A stretch of 64,000 bases of DNA from Bordetella ansorpii (lineage in GTDB: Bacteria > Pseudomonadota > Gammaproteobacteria > Burkholderiales > Burkholderiaceae_B). The position numbers were made by a program, and so were the translations under genes. Shown here one piece after another: positions 19,542 to 30,373 of this stretch. Every line of letters begins with the position of its first letter. Position 1 is the first letter of the stretch. The stretch lies in contig NZ_FKIF01000003.1 of the NCBI RefSeq assembly GCF_900078705.1, positions 124,001-188,000 on the forward strand, given 5' to 3'. Below the pieces are notes generated by a model. The model had not been told where the DNA came from. It did no database searches and saw only the letters and a list, made by a program, of their open reading frames with translations.

Positions 19542-19817
19542 TCGCTCCGATGGCCTGATCCCAACGGCCGGGCCATGCCGCACCGCCGGGCCGCCGATGC
19601 CCGGCGCACCTGTCCCTGCCCGCTCGGCGCAGTCAAGTTCCCTTTCCCACCATGCCCGCACCACGCTGGTGCAGGTTGCCGTCTCAGGCAATTCCCACGA
19701 GAGCAAATTTTCGCCTCACTGTAACGATCAGTGTCTAATTCCCACACTATCGTTTACGATCGCGTGAGGCATCACAGCACGGATCGTCCGCAGCGTCCTC
19801 GCGTAGGAAATCACCTC

Positions 19818-22760
19818 ATGAAAGTCCGCTTTCACCTGCTGCCTACCCTGCTGCTGGGCGCGTTCGTGCTGGCACTGACGACGGTCATGATCGTGTTCTC
19901 CATGTCCAAGCTGCGCAAGCTGTCCGAGGACAGCGCCAGCACGGTGTTCTCGCTGATCGCCCAGCGCAACGCCGACCAGTTGCAGGCCGTGCTGACCAAC
20001 GCCGCAAGCGTGGTGGACGCGCAGTCGGTGCTGCTGCCGCGGCAGGTGCTGAGCGAAGGCAGGATCAACGAGACCACGCTGGTGCCCGCGCTGATGGCCT
20101 CCCTGCGCGCGCATCCCCGTATCTACAGCCTGTACTACGGTTTCGGCGACGGCGCGTTCCTGCAGGTGATCGGCGTGCGCGGCGACATCCGTATCGCCGA
20201 CCGCATCCATGCGCCGGCGGGCACGTTCTACGCCATCCGCCTGATCGATCCCGCCGCGCGTACCGAGACGTACCGTTTCCTGGCCAGCAACGAGAAGGAG
20301 TTGGGCGCGCAGGTCAACGCGGCCACCTATGTGCCGAGCTCGCGTCCCTGGTACGACAGCGCGCTGGCCGCACCCGGCGTGCACATCACCGATCCCTACG
20401 TCTACGACTCGCTGCAGGGCCTGGGCCTGACGCTGTCGCGCGCGTTGCGCGAAGGCAATGGCGTGTTCGGCGCCGATGTCTCGCTGGGCGACCTGGAAAG
20501 CTTCGCCGCGGACTCGCTGGAAGGCCGCGACGGCGGCATCCTGATCACGGACGACCGGGGCCGCGTGCTGGCCGCGCACGCCAGCCCCAATTTCAACGTC
20601 CCCCAGGTCGACGCCACGCAACTGGCCTCGCGCTCCACCAACCCGCTGTTCATGCAGGCGGCGCAATTGCTGCGGCAGACCGGCACGCAGATCATCAACG
20701 TGGACGGCGCCGACCTGGCCTACGCCAGCCGCTCAGTGGCCATCACCCCCAGCACCGCCATCCATGTCGTCGCCTTCGCCCCGATGGGCCTGTACACAGG
20801 AGCGGTGGATACGGCGCGCAACGGCCTGCTGCTCTACGGCCTGGTCATCCTGGGCGTGTGCCTGCCGCTCACTTACCTGGTGGCCCGGCGCATCTCCGTC
20901 GCGCTGGAACGGCTGGCCGCCGAAGCCGAACGCATCCAGCGCCTGGATTTCGGCGGCGAACGCACGGTGCACTCGGTCTTCCACGAGATCGATCTGCTGG
21001 GGCAGGCGCAGCACACGATGAAGACGGCCATCCGGCAACGCACGGAAGCGCTCGACGCCGCGCGCGTCAATCTGCAGGGCCTGCTGGACAGCGGCATGCA
21101 GCTGTCCTCGCGGCGCAGCCGGGACAAGGTGCTGCGGCAGATTCTCGAAAGCGCGTGCCAGCTGGCGCATGCGCATGCCGGCCAGTTCTGGCTGCGCACC
21201 GGCCCGGACACGCTGCAACTGGCCGCGCATGCGTTCGAGGACAATCACGACTGGCCCACCCCCGCCCTGCACGTGTCCTCGGAGGACACGCCGCTGGACC
21301 CCTGTGTGTGGGCGCTGGCGCACAAGCGGCCGCTGCGGCTGGATAGTTCGGTCCACGAATTCGACCTGGGCGTGCAGCGCCTGCTGCCGGGCGGCGCACC
21401 CAGCGCGTTGCTGGCGGTGCCGGTGCTGGCCCGGGGCGACAAGCCGCTGGGCGTGCTGGTGCTGTCCGACCACGGCGAGCGCCGGGGCACGGGCTTCAAC
21501 GCCGATACGGTACGCTACGCCCAGACCCTGGCGGCGCAGGCTGGCATCGCGCTGGAAAATCTGAACCTCATCGCCTCGCAGCGCGAGCTGATGGACTCGA
21601 TACTGCAACTGATCGCCGGCGCCATCGATGCCAAGAGCGCCTATACGGGCGCGCATTGCGCGCGCGTGCCCGAGCTGGCCCGCATGCTGGCCGAAGAAGC
21701 CTGCGAGGTGAAGAGCGGCCCCCTGGCCGACTTCCGCTTCGAGACCGACGACGAATGGCGCGAGTTCCGCATCGGCACCTGGCTGCACGATTGCGGCAAG
21801 GTCACCACGCCGGAGCACGTGGTGGACAAGGCCACCAAGCTGGAAACCATCTACAACCGCATCCACGAGATCCGCACCCGCTTCGAGGTGCTGCTGCGCG
21901 ACGCCGAGATCCAGCGCCTGCAATCGCTGCTGTCGGGCGCCGATGCCGCTGGCGCGCAGCGCGACTACGAGCACCTGTGCGCGCAGTTGCACGAAGACTA
22001 TGCCTTCATCGCCCAGTGCAACATCGGCGGCGAAGCCTCTGCGCCCGGCACGGTCGAACGGCTGCGCGAGATCGGCGAACGCACCTGGCTGCGCTATTTC
22101 GATGACCGCATCGGCCTGTCCCATGCCGAACGGGAGCGCATGGCGAATCTGCCCGTGCCCGAGCTGCCGGTACGCGAACACCTGCTGGCCGACCGGCCCG
22201 AGCACGTCGTGCCACGCACCGACCGCAACCGCTACGACGAGCGCTACGGCTTCCGCATGGAAGTGCCCAAGGACCTGTACAACTTCGGCGAGCTGCACAA
22301 CCTGGCCATCGAGCGCGGCACGCTGACGCCGGAAGAGCGCTTCAAGATCAACGAGCACATCATCCAGACCATCGTGATGCTGGATCAATTGCCGCTGCCG
22401 CCCAACCTGCGGCGCGTGCCCGAGTACGCGGGCACGCACCACGAAACGCTGATGGGTACGGGCTATCCGCGCCGGCTGCGCGGCGACCAACTGTCGATTC
22501 CGGCGCGCATCATGGCCATCGCCGACATCTTCGAGGCGCTCACGTCTTCCGACCGCCCCTACAAGAAGGCCAAGCCGCTGTCCGAGGCCGTGCATATCCT
22601 GGCGGGCTTCCGCGACCGCGGGCACATCGACAGCGAGCTGTTCAAGCTGTTCCTGACCTCGGGGGTATTCCAGCGCTACGCGGAAACTTATCTTGCGCCG
22701 GAGCAGATCGACCCGGTGGACGTGGCTTCGTATCTGGTGGAGCCGCAGTCGGCGGGTTGA
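19818..22760 (+). CDS. Membrane sensor HD-GYP domain c-di-GMP phosphodiesterase (dCache-HAMP-GAF-HD-GYP)
   Basis: A 980-residue protein. Membrane segment 1 lies near residues 7-27, followed by a periplasmic dCache-like sensor to about residue 330. Membrane segment 2 (GLLLYGLVILGVCLPLTYLVA) leads into a HAMP linker, a GAF-like domain (about 440-590) and the HD-GYP domain. The HD pair is in HDCGK (657-658) and the signature is HHETLMGTGYP (from 874). The family hydrolyses c-di-GMP. HD and GYP are about 217 residues apart instead of the usual 60 or so, so there is a large insertion. ATG 19818 is preferred over 19731 because an AGGAAA site precedes it. Likely role: signal-dependent control of motility or biofilm. 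Confidence 0.9.
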   Translation: MKVRFHLLPTLLLGAFVLALTTVMIVFSMSKLRKLSEDSASTVFSLIAQRNADQLQAVLTNAASVVDAQSVLLPRQVLSEGRINETTLVPALMASLRAHPRIYSLYYGFGDGAFLQVIGVRGDIRIADRIHAPAGTFYAIRLIDPAARTETYRFLASNEKELGAQVNAATYVPSSRPWYDSALAAPGVHITDPYVYDSLQGLGLTLSRALREGNGVFGADVSLGDLESFAADSLEGRDGGILITDDRGRVLAAHASPNFNVPQVDATQLASRSTNPLFMQAAQLLRQTGTQIINVDGADLAYASRSVAITPSTAIHVVAFAPMGLYTGAVDTARNGLLLYGLVILGVCLPLTYLVARRISVALERLAAEAERIQRLDFGGERTVHSVFHEIDLLGQAQHTMKTAIRQRTEALDAARVNLQGLLDSGMQLSSRRSRDKVLRQILESACQLAHAHAGQFWLRTGPDTLQLAAHAFEDNHDWPTPALHVSSEDTPLDPCVWALAHKRPLRLDSSVHEFDLGVQRLLPGGAPSALLAVPVLARGDKPLGVLVLSDHGERRGTGFNADTVRYAQTLAAQAGIALENLNLIASQRELMDSILQLIAGAIDAKSAYTGAHCARVPELARMLAEEACEVKSGPLADFRFETDDEWREFRIGTWLHDCGKVTTPEHVVDKATKLETIYNRIHEIRTRFEVLLRDAEIQRLQSLLSGADAAGAQRDYEHLCAQLHEDYAFIAQCNIGGEASAPGTVERLREIGERTWLRYFDDRIGLSHAERERMANLPVPELPVREHLLADRPEHVVPRTDRNRYDERYGFRMEVPKDLYNFGELHNLAIERGTLTPEERFKINEHIIQTIVMLDQLPLPPNLRRVPEYAGTHHETLMGTGYPRRLRGDQLSIPARIMAIADIFEALTSSDRPYKKAKPLSEAVHILAGFRDRGHIDSELFKLFLTSGVFQRYAETYLAPEQIDPVDVASYLVEPQSAG

Positions 22761-22847
22761 CTGACCGCCGCCGGGCACGGCCGGATGCGACCGTCCAGGC
22801 CAGTTCGGCCGGCAGCTGCGGGCACCCGCAGCCCGCCCCAAAGACAG

Positions 22848-22871
22848 AAAGCCCTCCAGAGGGAGGGCTTT
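22848..22871. terminator. Bidirectional terminator between the HD-GYP gene and ihfB
   Basis: A perfect 10-bp stem (AAAGCCCTCC / GGAGGGCTTT) with loop AGAG lies between the converging 3' ends of the HD-GYP gene and ihfB. Leftward transcripts end in a T-rich stretch. Confidence 0.75.
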
Positions 22872-22901
22872 CGCGGATGTTGCCGGGTCGAAGTGCTTCA
22901 G

Positions 22902-23267
22902 TCAGTGCATCGCATGCATGTCCATCGTCGAGGCCTGCGGATCGGAATCCGCAGCACCCGACGCGGCCGCGCCGTCCCGCTCGCTGGCAACCAGATCCAC
23001 GCGTTCGCGTAGTTCCTTGCCGGCCTTGAAGTGCGGCACCTGCTTACCAGGCACCAGCACTTGTTCGCCCGACTTGGGGTTGCGCCCGATCCTTGGCGAC
23101 CGTTGCGACAACGAAAAGCTGCCGAAACCACGGATCTCGATGCGTTGACCCGAGGCCAGGGCCTGGGTCATCGCGTCAAGCATGGTCTTGACGGCGTAAT
23201 CGGTGTCGCGGGCGGCCAACTGGGGATAGCGGGCCGCCAGCGCGGCGATCAGCTCCGACTTGGTCAC
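22902..23267 (-). CDS. ihfB: Integration host factor beta subunit
   Basis: A 121-residue HU/IHF-family DNA-bending protein. It shows [11 protein letters not shown] at the N-terminus, the [15 protein letters not shown] strand region, the arm [12 protein letters not shown] and [16 protein letters not shown]. The C-terminus carries an extra acidic/Ala-rich tail of about 25 residues beyond the standard length. The start is GTG (23265-23267), just after the rpsA stop, so translation is probably coupled. Confidence 0.95.
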   Translation of the reverse strand: MTKSELIAALAARYPQLAARDTDYAVKTMLDAMTQALASGQRIEIRGFGSFSLSQRSPRIGRNPKSGEQVLVPGKQVPHFKAGKELRERVDLVASERDGAAASGAADSDPQASTMDMHAMH

Positions 23268-23270
23268 TTA

Positions 23271-24983
23271 TCAACCGTCGTTACGCTGTTGGTCCAGCTT
23301 GGCCTTCAGCAGGGCGCCCAGGTTGGTGGTGCCCGACGAAGCGCTGGCATCCGACATGCGTTGGATGGTTTCAGCGGTTTCGGCGTTGTCGCGAGCCTTG
23401 ATCGACAGCTGGATCGAACGCGCCTTGCGGTCGACGTTGATGATCATGGCTTCGACGTTCTCGCCGGCCTTCAGCACGGTGGTGGCGTCTTCGACACGGC
23501 CAGCCGAGATTTCGGAAGCGCGCAGGTAGCCTTCGACGTCCACGGACAGGGTGATGACGGCGCCCTTGGCTTCGACCGACTTGATCGTGCCCGGAACGAC
23601 GGCGCCCTTGTCATAGGTAGCCACGAAGTTGTTGAAGGGATCGCCTTCCAGCTGCTTGATGCCCAGCGAGATGCGTTCCTTGTCGGTGTCGATGCCCAGG
23701 ACCACGGCTTCGAGCTCGTCGCCCTTCTTGAAGTTGCGCACGGCTTCTTCGCCGGTTTCCGTCCACGACAGGTCGGACAGGTGGACCAGGCCATCGATGC
23801 CGCCGGGCAGGCCGACGAACACGCCGAAGTCGGTGATCGACTTGATGGCGCCGCGGACCTTGTCGCCACGCTTGAAGTTGGTGGCGAACTCTTCCCACGG
23901 GTTCTGGCGGCACTGCTTCATGCCCAGCGAGATACGGCGGCGGTCTTCGTCGATCTCCAGGACCATGACTTCGACTTCTTCGCCCAGGGTGACAACCTTG
24001 CGCGGATCGACGTTCTTGTTGGTCCAGTCCATTTCGGAGACGTGCACCAGGCCTTCGATGCCGGCTTCGACTTCCACGAACGCGCCGTAGTCGGTCAGGT
24101 TGGTGACCTTGCCGAACAGACGGGTGCCCTGCGGGTAGCGACGGGCCAGGCCCACCCACGGATCTTCGCCCAATTGCTTGACGCCCAGCGAGACGCGGCT
24201 CTTTTCCTGGTCGAACTTGAGGACCTTGGCTTCGACTTCCTGACCCACTTGCAGGACTTCGGACGGGTGACGCACGCGGCGCCATGCCATGTCGGTGATG
24301 TGCAGCAGGCCGTCGATGCCACCCAGGTCCACGAACGCGCCGTAGTCGGTGATGTTCTTGACCACGCCCTTGACCACGGCACCTTCGTGCAGGGTTTCGA
24401 GCAGCTTCTGGCGCTCTTCGCCCATGCTGGCTTCCAGCACCTGGCGGCGCGACAGCACGACGTTGTTGCGCTTGCGGTCCAGCTTGATGACCTTGAATTC
24501 CAGGGTCTTGCCTTCGTACGGCGTCGTGTCCTTGACGGGGCGCAGGTCGACCAGCGAGCCCGGCAGGAACGCGCGGATGCCGTTGGTCATGACGGTCAGG
24601 CCGCCCTTGACCTTGCCGGTGATGGTGCCGGTCACCAGCTCGCCGTTCTCGAGCGCGGTTTCCAGTTGCAGCCAGGCCGACAGGCGCTTGGCGCGGTCAC
24701 GCGACAGGATGGTGTCGCCGTAGCCGTTTTCCAGCGAGTCGATGGCCACCGAGACGTAGTCGCCGGGCTGGACTTCGAGTTCGCCCTGGTCGTTCAGGAA
24801 CTCTTCCAGGGGAACCAGCGCCTCGGACTTCAGGCCGGCGTTGACGACCACGAAGTTGTGGTCGATGCGAACGACTTCAGCGCTGATGACCTCACCGGAC
24901 TTCATGTCCTGGTTCTTGAGGCTCTCGGCGAAAAGGGCGGCAAAGCTTTCGCCGCCAAAGTCGGAAGTGGAAACGGAAGACAT
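23271..24983 (-). CDS. rpsA: 30S ribosomal protein S1
   Basis: A 570-residue protein with six S1/OB-fold repeats; clear units begin near [96 protein letters not shown] and [20 protein letters not shown]. It binds mRNA and delivers it to the 30S subunit. ATG 24983 ([11 protein letters not shown]) is chosen; the leader shows no good Shine-Dalgarno match, as is common for S1, which regulates its own translation. Confidence 0.97.
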   Translation of the reverse strand: MSSVSTSDFGGESFAALFAESLKNQDMKSGEVISAEVVRIDHNFVVVNAGLKSEALVPLEEFLNDQGELEVQPGDYVSVAIDSLENGYGDTILSRDRAKRLSAWLQLETALENGELVTGTITGKVKGGLTVMTNGIRAFLPGSLVDLRPVKDTTPYEGKTLEFKVIKLDRKRNNVVLSRRQVLEASMGEERQKLLETLHEGAVVKGVVKNITDYGAFVDLGGIDGLLHITDMAWRRVRHPSEVLQVGQEVEAKVLKFDQEKSRVSLGVKQLGEDPWVGLARRYPQGTRLFGKVTNLTDYGAFVEVEAGIEGLVHVSEMDWTNKNVDPRKVVTLGEEVEVMVLEIDEDRRRISLGMKQCRQNPWEEFATNFKRGDKVRGAIKSITDFGVFVGLPGGIDGLVHLSDLSWTETGEEAVRNFKKGDELEAVVLGIDTDKERISLGIKQLEGDPFNNFVATYDKGAVVPGTIKSVEAKGAVITLSVDVEGYLRASEISAGRVEDATTVLKAGENVEAMIINVDRKARSIQLSIKARDNAETAETIQRMSDASASSGTTNLGALLKAKLDQQRNDG

Positions 24984-25182
24984 TAGGTTATGCGTCCATG
25001 GCCAAAATGGCCGGGTTGAATACACGCCAAGGCGGATTGCCCGCCCCAGCGGAGTGAAAGAAACCTGCCGGCATCACGCATGCTTGCGGGGTGGTCCCGT
25101 GGGTATGCGCGCTTGGCCGCCAGGGCCTACAGCTGAGACTACAGAATGGGGATACTCGGTACTGCTCTTGCAAGGGAACGCA

Positions 25183-25896
25183 TTACCGTTCCGCCTGCCC
25201 TGCCCGCGCATGCCAGTGATCCAGCACGGCCTGCACCGTTTGCTCGATCGTGAGATGCGACGAATCGAGCTCCTGGGCATCCGCCGCGGCAACCAGCGGC
25301 GCGGCGGCGCGTTGCGAGTCGCGCGCATCGCGTGCACGCAAATCTTCAAGCACCTTAAAGAGCAGGTCGTCAATATTAGCCGGATTTCCCTTGTCGATCA
25401 ACTGCTTACAACGCCTCTGCGCCCTGGCTTCAACATCGGCCACCAGAAATATCTTCAATTCGGCGTCCGGGAAGACCACCGTACCCATGTCGCGGCCGTC
25501 GGCCACCAGGCCCGGCGCCTGGCGGAAAGCCCGCTGGCGGTCCAGCAGCGCCTCGCGCAGGGCCGGATAGGCGGCGATGCGCGAGGCCAGGTTGCCGACC
25601 TGCTCCTGGCGGATGACTTCGGTGACTTCCTGGCCTTCCAGCAGGATGGACTCGCCCTCGAAGCGCACGTCCAGCGTGCGCGCCGCCTCGGCCAGCGCCG
25701 GGGCGTCGTCGGGGGAAATACCGCGGTTGAGGGCGACCAGGGCGGTCAGCCGGTACAGCGCGCCGCTGTCGAGCACCGTCCAGCCCAGGGCGTCGGCGAC
25801 GCGATGGGCGATGGTGCCCTTGCCCGAGGCGGTGGGGCCATCGATGGCAATGACCGGTACGGCGCCGGCTGATGGCGCCACGGGGGATTGATTCAT
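25183..25896 (-). CDS. cmk: Cytidylate kinase
   Basis: A 237-residue P-loop kinase that phosphorylates CMP/dCMP. The Walker A is [13 protein letters not shown], followed by [12 protein letters not shown], then [20 protein letters not shown] and the RAQRR lid. It lies between aroA and rpsA, the conserved proteobacterial position. Confidence 0.97.
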   Translation of the reverse strand: MNQSPVAPSAGAVPVIAIDGPTASGKGTIAHRVADALGWTVLDSGALYRLTALVALNRGISPDDAPALAEAARTLDVRFEGESILLEGQEVTEVIRQEQVGNLASRIAAYPALREALLDRQRAFRQAPGLVADGRDMGTVVFPDAELKIFLVADVEARAQRRCKQLIDKGNPANIDDLLFKVLEDLRARDARDSQRAAAPLVAAADAQELDSSHLTIEQTVQAVLDHWHARAGQAER

Positions 25897-25914
25897 GCGA
25901 ATCCCTCTGTCGAT

Positions 25915-27237
25915 TCAGGAGCTGACCAGGCTCGCGTAGACGTCGAAATAGCCGGGGAACGTCTTGCTGACGCAGCCCGGGTCCAGGATGCGCACCGCGG
26001 CCGGGCCGAACGCGGCCAGCGAGAAGCACATGGCCATGCGATGGTCGTCCCAGGTGCCGATGTGCGCATCGCGCCATTGGCCCGGCGCCGGCGGCGTGAC
26101 CCGCAGCCAATCCGGCCCCGACTCCACCCGCGCGCCCAGCTTGGCCAGTTCGGTGTGCATGGCGTGGATGCGGTCGGTCTCCTTGACACGCCAGCTGCCG
26201 ATGTTGCGCAGGCGGCACGGACCGTCGGCATACAGGGCCAGGGCCGCGGCCGTCATGGCGGCGTCGGGGATCAGGTTGAAATCGGCGTCGAACGCGCGCA
26301 GGCGTTCGCCCTGGGCCACCCGCACGCCGCTGGACTGCAGCCAGCCGTCGCCGGATTCGATCGTAGCGCCCATGGCGCGCAATGTCTCGGTGAAAGCGAC
26401 GTCGCCCTGGATGCTGCCGGCATCCACGCCGGTGACGCGCAGCGGACCGCCGCCGATGGCGCCCAGCGCCAGGAAGTACGACGCGGTGGACGCGTCGCCC
26501 TCGACCGCGATGCGGCCTGGGCTGCGGTAGACCGCGCCGGCCGCCACGGTGAAGCGCTGCCAGCCGTCTCGCCGCACGGGCACGCCGTAGCGCGCCATCA
26601 GGTTCAGCGTGATCTCGATGTAGGGCTTGGAGATGAGTTCGCCGATGACCTCGATGACGACGTCCTTGCCCGTGGCGCGCGCCAGCAGCGGCGAGGCCAG
26701 CAGCAGCGCGGTCAGGAACTGGCTGGAGACGCTGCCCTGCACCCGCACCGGGGCATCGGCGCGCGGCGCGCCCGCCTTGATGTGCAGCGGCGGATAGCCT
26801 GCCTGGCCCAGGTAATCGACCTCGGCCCCCAGGCTGCGCAGCGCGTCGACCAGGTCGCCGATGGGACGCTCGTGCATGCGCGGCACGCCCGACAGGCGGT
26901 AATCGCCGCCCATCAGCGCCAGCGCGGCGGTCAGCGGACGGAACGCGGTGCCCGCATTGCCCAGGAACAGTTCGGCCTGGCGCGTGGGAAAGCGCATGGC
27001 GCCGCCCACCGTGACGTGGCCCTCGCCCTTGTCGTCGACCCGCACGCCCAGCTGGCGCAGCGCGGCCAGCATGACGCGCGTGTCGTCGGAATCGAGCAGG
27101 CCGGTGATGTCGGTCACGCCCTCGGCCAGCGCCGCCAGCAGCAGCACGCGGTTGGATATGCTCTTGGACCCCGGCAGGGCCACCTCGCCGCGCGCCTGCG
27201 CGGCATGAGGCAGGTCGAGATGGTCGGCTTCAGTCAT
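25915..27237 (-). CDS. aroA: 3-phosphoshikimate 1-carboxyvinyltransferase (EPSP synthase)
   Basis: A 440-residue enzyme of the shikimate pathway. Visible landmarks are the [17 protein letters not shown] shikimate-3-phosphate-binding start, [15 protein letters not shown] (the family LxLGNAGTxxRPLT signature), [30 protein letters not shown], and [18 protein letters not shown]. Active-site elements typical of class I EPSP synthase are intact. ATG 27237 gives the usual N-terminus. Confidence 0.97.
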   Translation of the reverse strand: MTEADHLDLPHAAQARGEVALPGSKSISNRVLLLAALAEGVTDITGLLDSDDTRVMLAALRQLGVRVDDKGEGHVTVGGAMRFPTRQAELFLGNAGTAFRPLTAALALMGGDYRLSGVPRMHERPIGDLVDALRSLGAEVDYLGQAGYPPLHIKAGAPRADAPVRVQGSVSSQFLTALLLASPLLARATGKDVVIEVIGELISKPYIEITLNLMARYGVPVRRDGWQRFTVAAGAVYRSPGRIAVEGDASTASYFLALGAIGGGPLRVTGVDAGSIQGDVAFTETLRAMGATIESGDGWLQSSGVRVAQGERLRAFDADFNLIPDAAMTAAALALYADGPCRLRNIGSWRVKETDRIHAMHTELAKLGARVESGPDWLRVTPPAPGQWRDAHIGTWDDHRMAMCFSLAAFGPAAVRILDPGCVSKTFPGYFDVYASLVSS

Positions 27238-27265
27238 GGTAGGTCCTTGGGTGTCGCTGCCGCGC

Positions 27266-28138
27266 TCATTGCGGGTCGCGGCGCCAGTCGCGGCGCGCCT
27301 GCGCGGCGTGATCGAGCATGGCCAGCAATGCCGGGCCATCGCCGTCGCGCAGCGCCTGTTCGGCCTGGTCCAGCACGGCGCGCACGGCGGCCAGTTCGGC
27401 CAGCAGCGCCGGCTTGTTGGACAGGAAGATGTCGCGCCACATCTCGGGCGACCCTGCGGCGATGCGGGTGAAATCGCGGAAACCGCTGCCGGCCAGTCCC
27501 AGGCGGCGTCCGGCATCCTCGGCGGACGCCACCTGCGCCATGTAGACGCAGGACAGCAGGTGCGGCATGTGGCTGACGGACGCCAGCACGCGGTCGTGCG
27601 TGTCGGCATCCATGTCGATGACCTCGGCGCCGCAGGCCCGCCAGGCGTCGCGCACCCGCGCGACAGCTTCGGGAGGATTCTCGGGCAGCGGCGTCAGCAC
27701 CACGGTGCGGTTGCGGTACAGCGTGGCGTCGGCGGCCTCGGGGCCGGTGCGCTCGGCGCCCGCGATGGGATGGCCGGGCACGAAGCACGCGATGCGGTCG
27801 CCCAGCGCGGCGCGAGCGGCCTCGACGACCTCGGCCTTGGTGCTGCCGCCGTCGGTCAGCACGATGCCCGGCCGCAGGTGCGGCCGCATGCTCGCCAGCA
27901 CGGCGCCCAGGCTGCCCACCGGCGTGGCCAGCATGACCAGATCGGCGCGCCGTGCCGCGGTCTCGGCGTCGACGGCCTCGTCGATCAGGCCCAGTTCGAC
28001 GGCCCGCCGCAGCGACTGCGCATTGCGCCCCACGCCCAGCACCTGCCCCACCCTGCCCGCCTGGCGCAGCGCGGCGGCGAACGAACCGCCGATCAGGCCG
28101 ACGCCGACGATGGCCAGTACGGGTGCGGCGTTGCTCAT
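27266..28138 (-). CDS. tyrA: Prephenate dehydrogenase
   Basis: A 290-residue NAD(P)-binding enzyme that oxidatively decarboxylates prephenate for tyrosine synthesis. The Rossmann motif [10 protein letters not shown] is at the N-terminus, followed by [23 protein letters not shown], the active-site His in [15 protein letters not shown], and a helical C-terminal half ([19 protein letters not shown]). There is no chorismate mutase or ACT domain. It overlaps the hisC stop by 4 bases. Confidence 0.95.
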   Translation of the reverse strand: MSNAAPVLAIVGVGLIGGSFAAALRQAGRVGQVLGVGRNAQSLRRAVELGLIDEAVDAETAARRADLVMLATPVGSLGAVLASMRPHLRPGIVLTDGGSTKAEVVEAARAALGDRIACFVPGHPIAGAERTGPEAADATLYRNRTVVLTPLPENPPEAVARVRDAWRACGAEVIDMDADTHDRVLASVSHMPHLLSCVYMAQVASAEDAGRRLGLAGSGFRDFTRIAAGSPEMWRDIFLSNKPALLAELAAVRAVLDQAEQALRDGDGPALLAMLDHAAQARRDWRRDPQ

Positions 28139-29259
28139 TTGCCTGCCGACAGGATCTGCCCGAGGGCTTCGATGAAACGCGTGTTCTCGCTGGGCAGGCC
28201 GATGGTGACGCGCAGCCACTCTGGCAGGCCGTCGCCGGCCACCGGGCGCACGATCACGCCGCGCTTGAGCAGTTCCAGGTTGATGCGGGGCGCGTCGCCC
28301 ACGCGCACCAGCACGAAGTTGCCATAGCTGGGCACGTACTGCAGGCCCAATTCATCGAAGGCCGCGCACAGTTGCGCCTTGCCGGCCTTGTTGCCGGCGT
28401 AGGCCTGCTCCAGGTAGGCCGCGTCGCCCAGCGCCGCGATGGCGGCCGCCTGGGCCAGGGTGTTGACGTTGAACGGCTGCCGCACGCGGTTCAGCAGGTC
28501 GGTCAGGCGCGGCTGCGACAACGCGAAGCCCACGCGCAGGCCGGCCAGGCCATAGGCCTTGGAGAACGTGCGCGACACGATCAGGTTGGGGAACTGGCGG
28601 ACCAGCCCGGTGCTGTCGAAGCGCAGCTCCGGATCGAGGTACTCGTTGTAGGCCTCGTCCAGCACCACCGTGACGCGGTCGCCGTGGGCGTCGCGCACGC
28701 GTTCCAGGAAGGCCTGCAGTTGCGGGCCGCCGATGAAGGTGCCGGTGGGATTGTTGGGGTTGGCGATGAACAGCAGGCGCGTGTCGTCGGCGATGGCCGC
28801 GAACATGGCGTCCAGGTCATGGCCGTAGTCGCGCGCCGGCACCATGATGTGGCGGGCGCCGCGGGCCTGCGTGGCCAGCTTGTAGACGACGAAGGCATGC
28901 TGCGCGTAGACCGCCGACGTGCCCGGCGACAGCAGCGCCAGCGCGGCGATCTCGAGGATGTCGTTCGAGCCGTTGCCCAGCGTGATCCAGTCCATGGGCA
29001 CGCCATAGCGTTTGGACAGCGCGGACTTCAGGTCGAAACCATTGGGGTCCGGATAGCGCGCCAGCGCCTCGGCGGCCGCGGCGATGGCGGCGCGCGCGGA
29101 GGCGGGCATGCCCAGCGGGTTCTCGTTGGACGCCAGCTTGACGATGCCGGCCGGGTCCAGGCCGAATTCGCGGGCGAGTTCGTCGATGGGCTTGCCGGCC
29201 TGGTACGGCGCGATCGCGTCGATGTGGGCGGGCGCGGCGAAAGTCTTGTCGTTGCTCAT
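28135..29259 (-). CDS. hisC: Histidinol-phosphate / aromatic aminotransferase (class I/II PLP)
   Basis: A 374-residue aminotransferase with LASNENPLG near the N-terminus, GNGSNDILEI, FIANPNNPTGT, LDEAYNEYL and the PLP-lysine segment SRTFSKAYGLAGLRVGF. Placement between pheA and tyrA suggests work on aromatic substrates as well as imidazole-acetol phosphate, as proposed for hisC2 copies in this context. The start is ATG 29259. Confidence 0.93.
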   Translation of the reverse strand: MSNDKTFAAPAHIDAIAPYQAGKPIDELAREFGLDPAGIVKLASNENPLGMPASARAAIAAAAEALARYPDPNGFDLKSALSKRYGVPMDWITLGNGSNDILEIAALALLSPGTSAVYAQHAFVVYKLATQARGARHIMVPARDYGHDLDAMFAAIADDTRLLFIANPNNPTGTFIGGPQLQAFLERVRDAHGDRVTVVLDEAYNEYLDPELRFDSTGLVRQFPNLIVSRTFSKAYGLAGLRVGFALSQPRLTDLLNRVRQPFNVNTLAQAAAIAALGDAAYLEQAYAGNKAGKAQLCAAFDELGLQYVPSYGNFVLVRVGDAPRINLELLKRGVIVRPVAGDGLPEWLRVTIGLPSENTRFIEALGQILSAGK

Positions 29260-29284
29260 GGTGCGTAGCCTGACGGTGCGTAAC

Positions 29285-30373
29285 CTATTGGGCCGGGTAG
29301 GATCCCAGCAGCTTGAAGAATGCAACCTGCGCCTGCAGCGCCGCCAGGGCCTGCGCCACGTTCGCGTCGTCGCGGTGGCCCAGCAGGTCGATGTAGAAGT
29401 AGTACTCCCATTGCCCGGTGCGGGCAGGCCGCGACTCGAAGCGCGTCATGGACACGCCGCTGGCGGCCAGGGGTGCCAGCATTTCGTAGACGGCGCCGGC
29501 GCGGTTGGGCACGGCCAGGATCAGGCTGGTCTTGTCGCGGCCGCTGGGGCCGGGCTTGAGCGTGCCGACGGCCAGGAAGCGCGTGCGGTTCTGCGCATCG
29601 TCCTGGATGCCCGAGGCGACGACCGCCAGGCCCCAGGCGGGCGCGGCCACCTCGCCGGCGATGGCGGCGACGGAGGAATCCTGCGCGGCCACCCGGGCGG
29701 CCTCGGAGTTGCTGGCCGCGGCCACGCGCTCCAGTTCGGGATAGTTGCGCGTCAGCCAGTTCTGGCACTGCGCCAGCGCCTGCGGATGCGCCGAGATGGC
29801 CTTGATGCCGTCCATGCCGCCGCTTTGCGTCATCAGGCAGTGGCGGATGACCAGCGAGCGCTCGCCCAGGATCTGCAGGGGCGAACCCAGCAGCAGGTCC
29901 AGGCTGCGATTGACCGCGCCCTCGGTGGAGTTCTCGACCGGCACCATGCCCACGTCGGCCTGCCCGGCCTCGACGGCGCGGAAGACCTCGTCGAACGAGG
30001 CGCACGGCAGGCGCTGCACGGAATGGCCGAAATGGTCCAGCGCCGCCTGCTCGGAGAACGAGCCCTGCGGGCCCAGGTAGGCGACGGTCATGCCGCGCTC
30101 CAGGCCGCGGCAGGCGGACATGATCTCGGTCCAGACGGCGGCAACGCCGGCATTGGGAAACGGTCCGGGATTGTTCTGCTGCAGCGCGCGGATGACGGCG
30201 GCTTCGCGCTCGGGGCGCAACGCCGCGCCGTCGGCCTGCACGGCATGCTTGGCCTCGCCCACGGCCTGGGCCGTGCGGGCCCGCTCGCACAGCAAGGTCA
30301 GGATCTGTGCATCGATGGAATCGATACGCTCGCGCAGCGGGCGCAGCGTGGCGGCTAGCGAGGCGTCATCCAT
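29285..30373 (-). CDS. pheA: Bifunctional chorismate mutase/prephenate dehydratase
   Basis: A 362-residue P-protein. An AroQ-type chorismate mutase occupies about residues 5-90 ([20 protein letters not shown]). The prephenate dehydratase domain follows ([37 protein letters not shown], catalytic TRFLAVG), then a C-terminal ACT domain ([21 protein letters not shown], with [17 protein letters not shown]). The ACT site is where phenylalanine normally inhibits. The start overlaps the 3' end of serC by 8 bases. Confidence 0.97.
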   Translation of the reverse strand: MDDASLAATLRPLRERIDSIDAQILTLLCERARTAQAVGEAKHAVQADGAALRPEREAAVIRALQQNNPGPFPNAGVAAVWTEIMSACRGLERGMTVAYLGPQGSFSEQAALDHFGHSVQRLPCASFDEVFRAVEAGQADVGMVPVENSTEGAVNRSLDLLLGSPLQILGERSLVIRHCLMTQSGGMDGIKAISAHPQALAQCQNWLTRNYPELERVAAASNSEAARVAAQDSSVAAIAGEVAAPAWGLAVVASGIQDDAQNRTRFLAVGTLKPGPSGRDKTSLILAVPNRAGAVYEMLAPLAASGVSMTRFESRPARTGQWEYYFYIDLLGHRDDANVAQALAALQAQVAFFKLLGSYPAQ

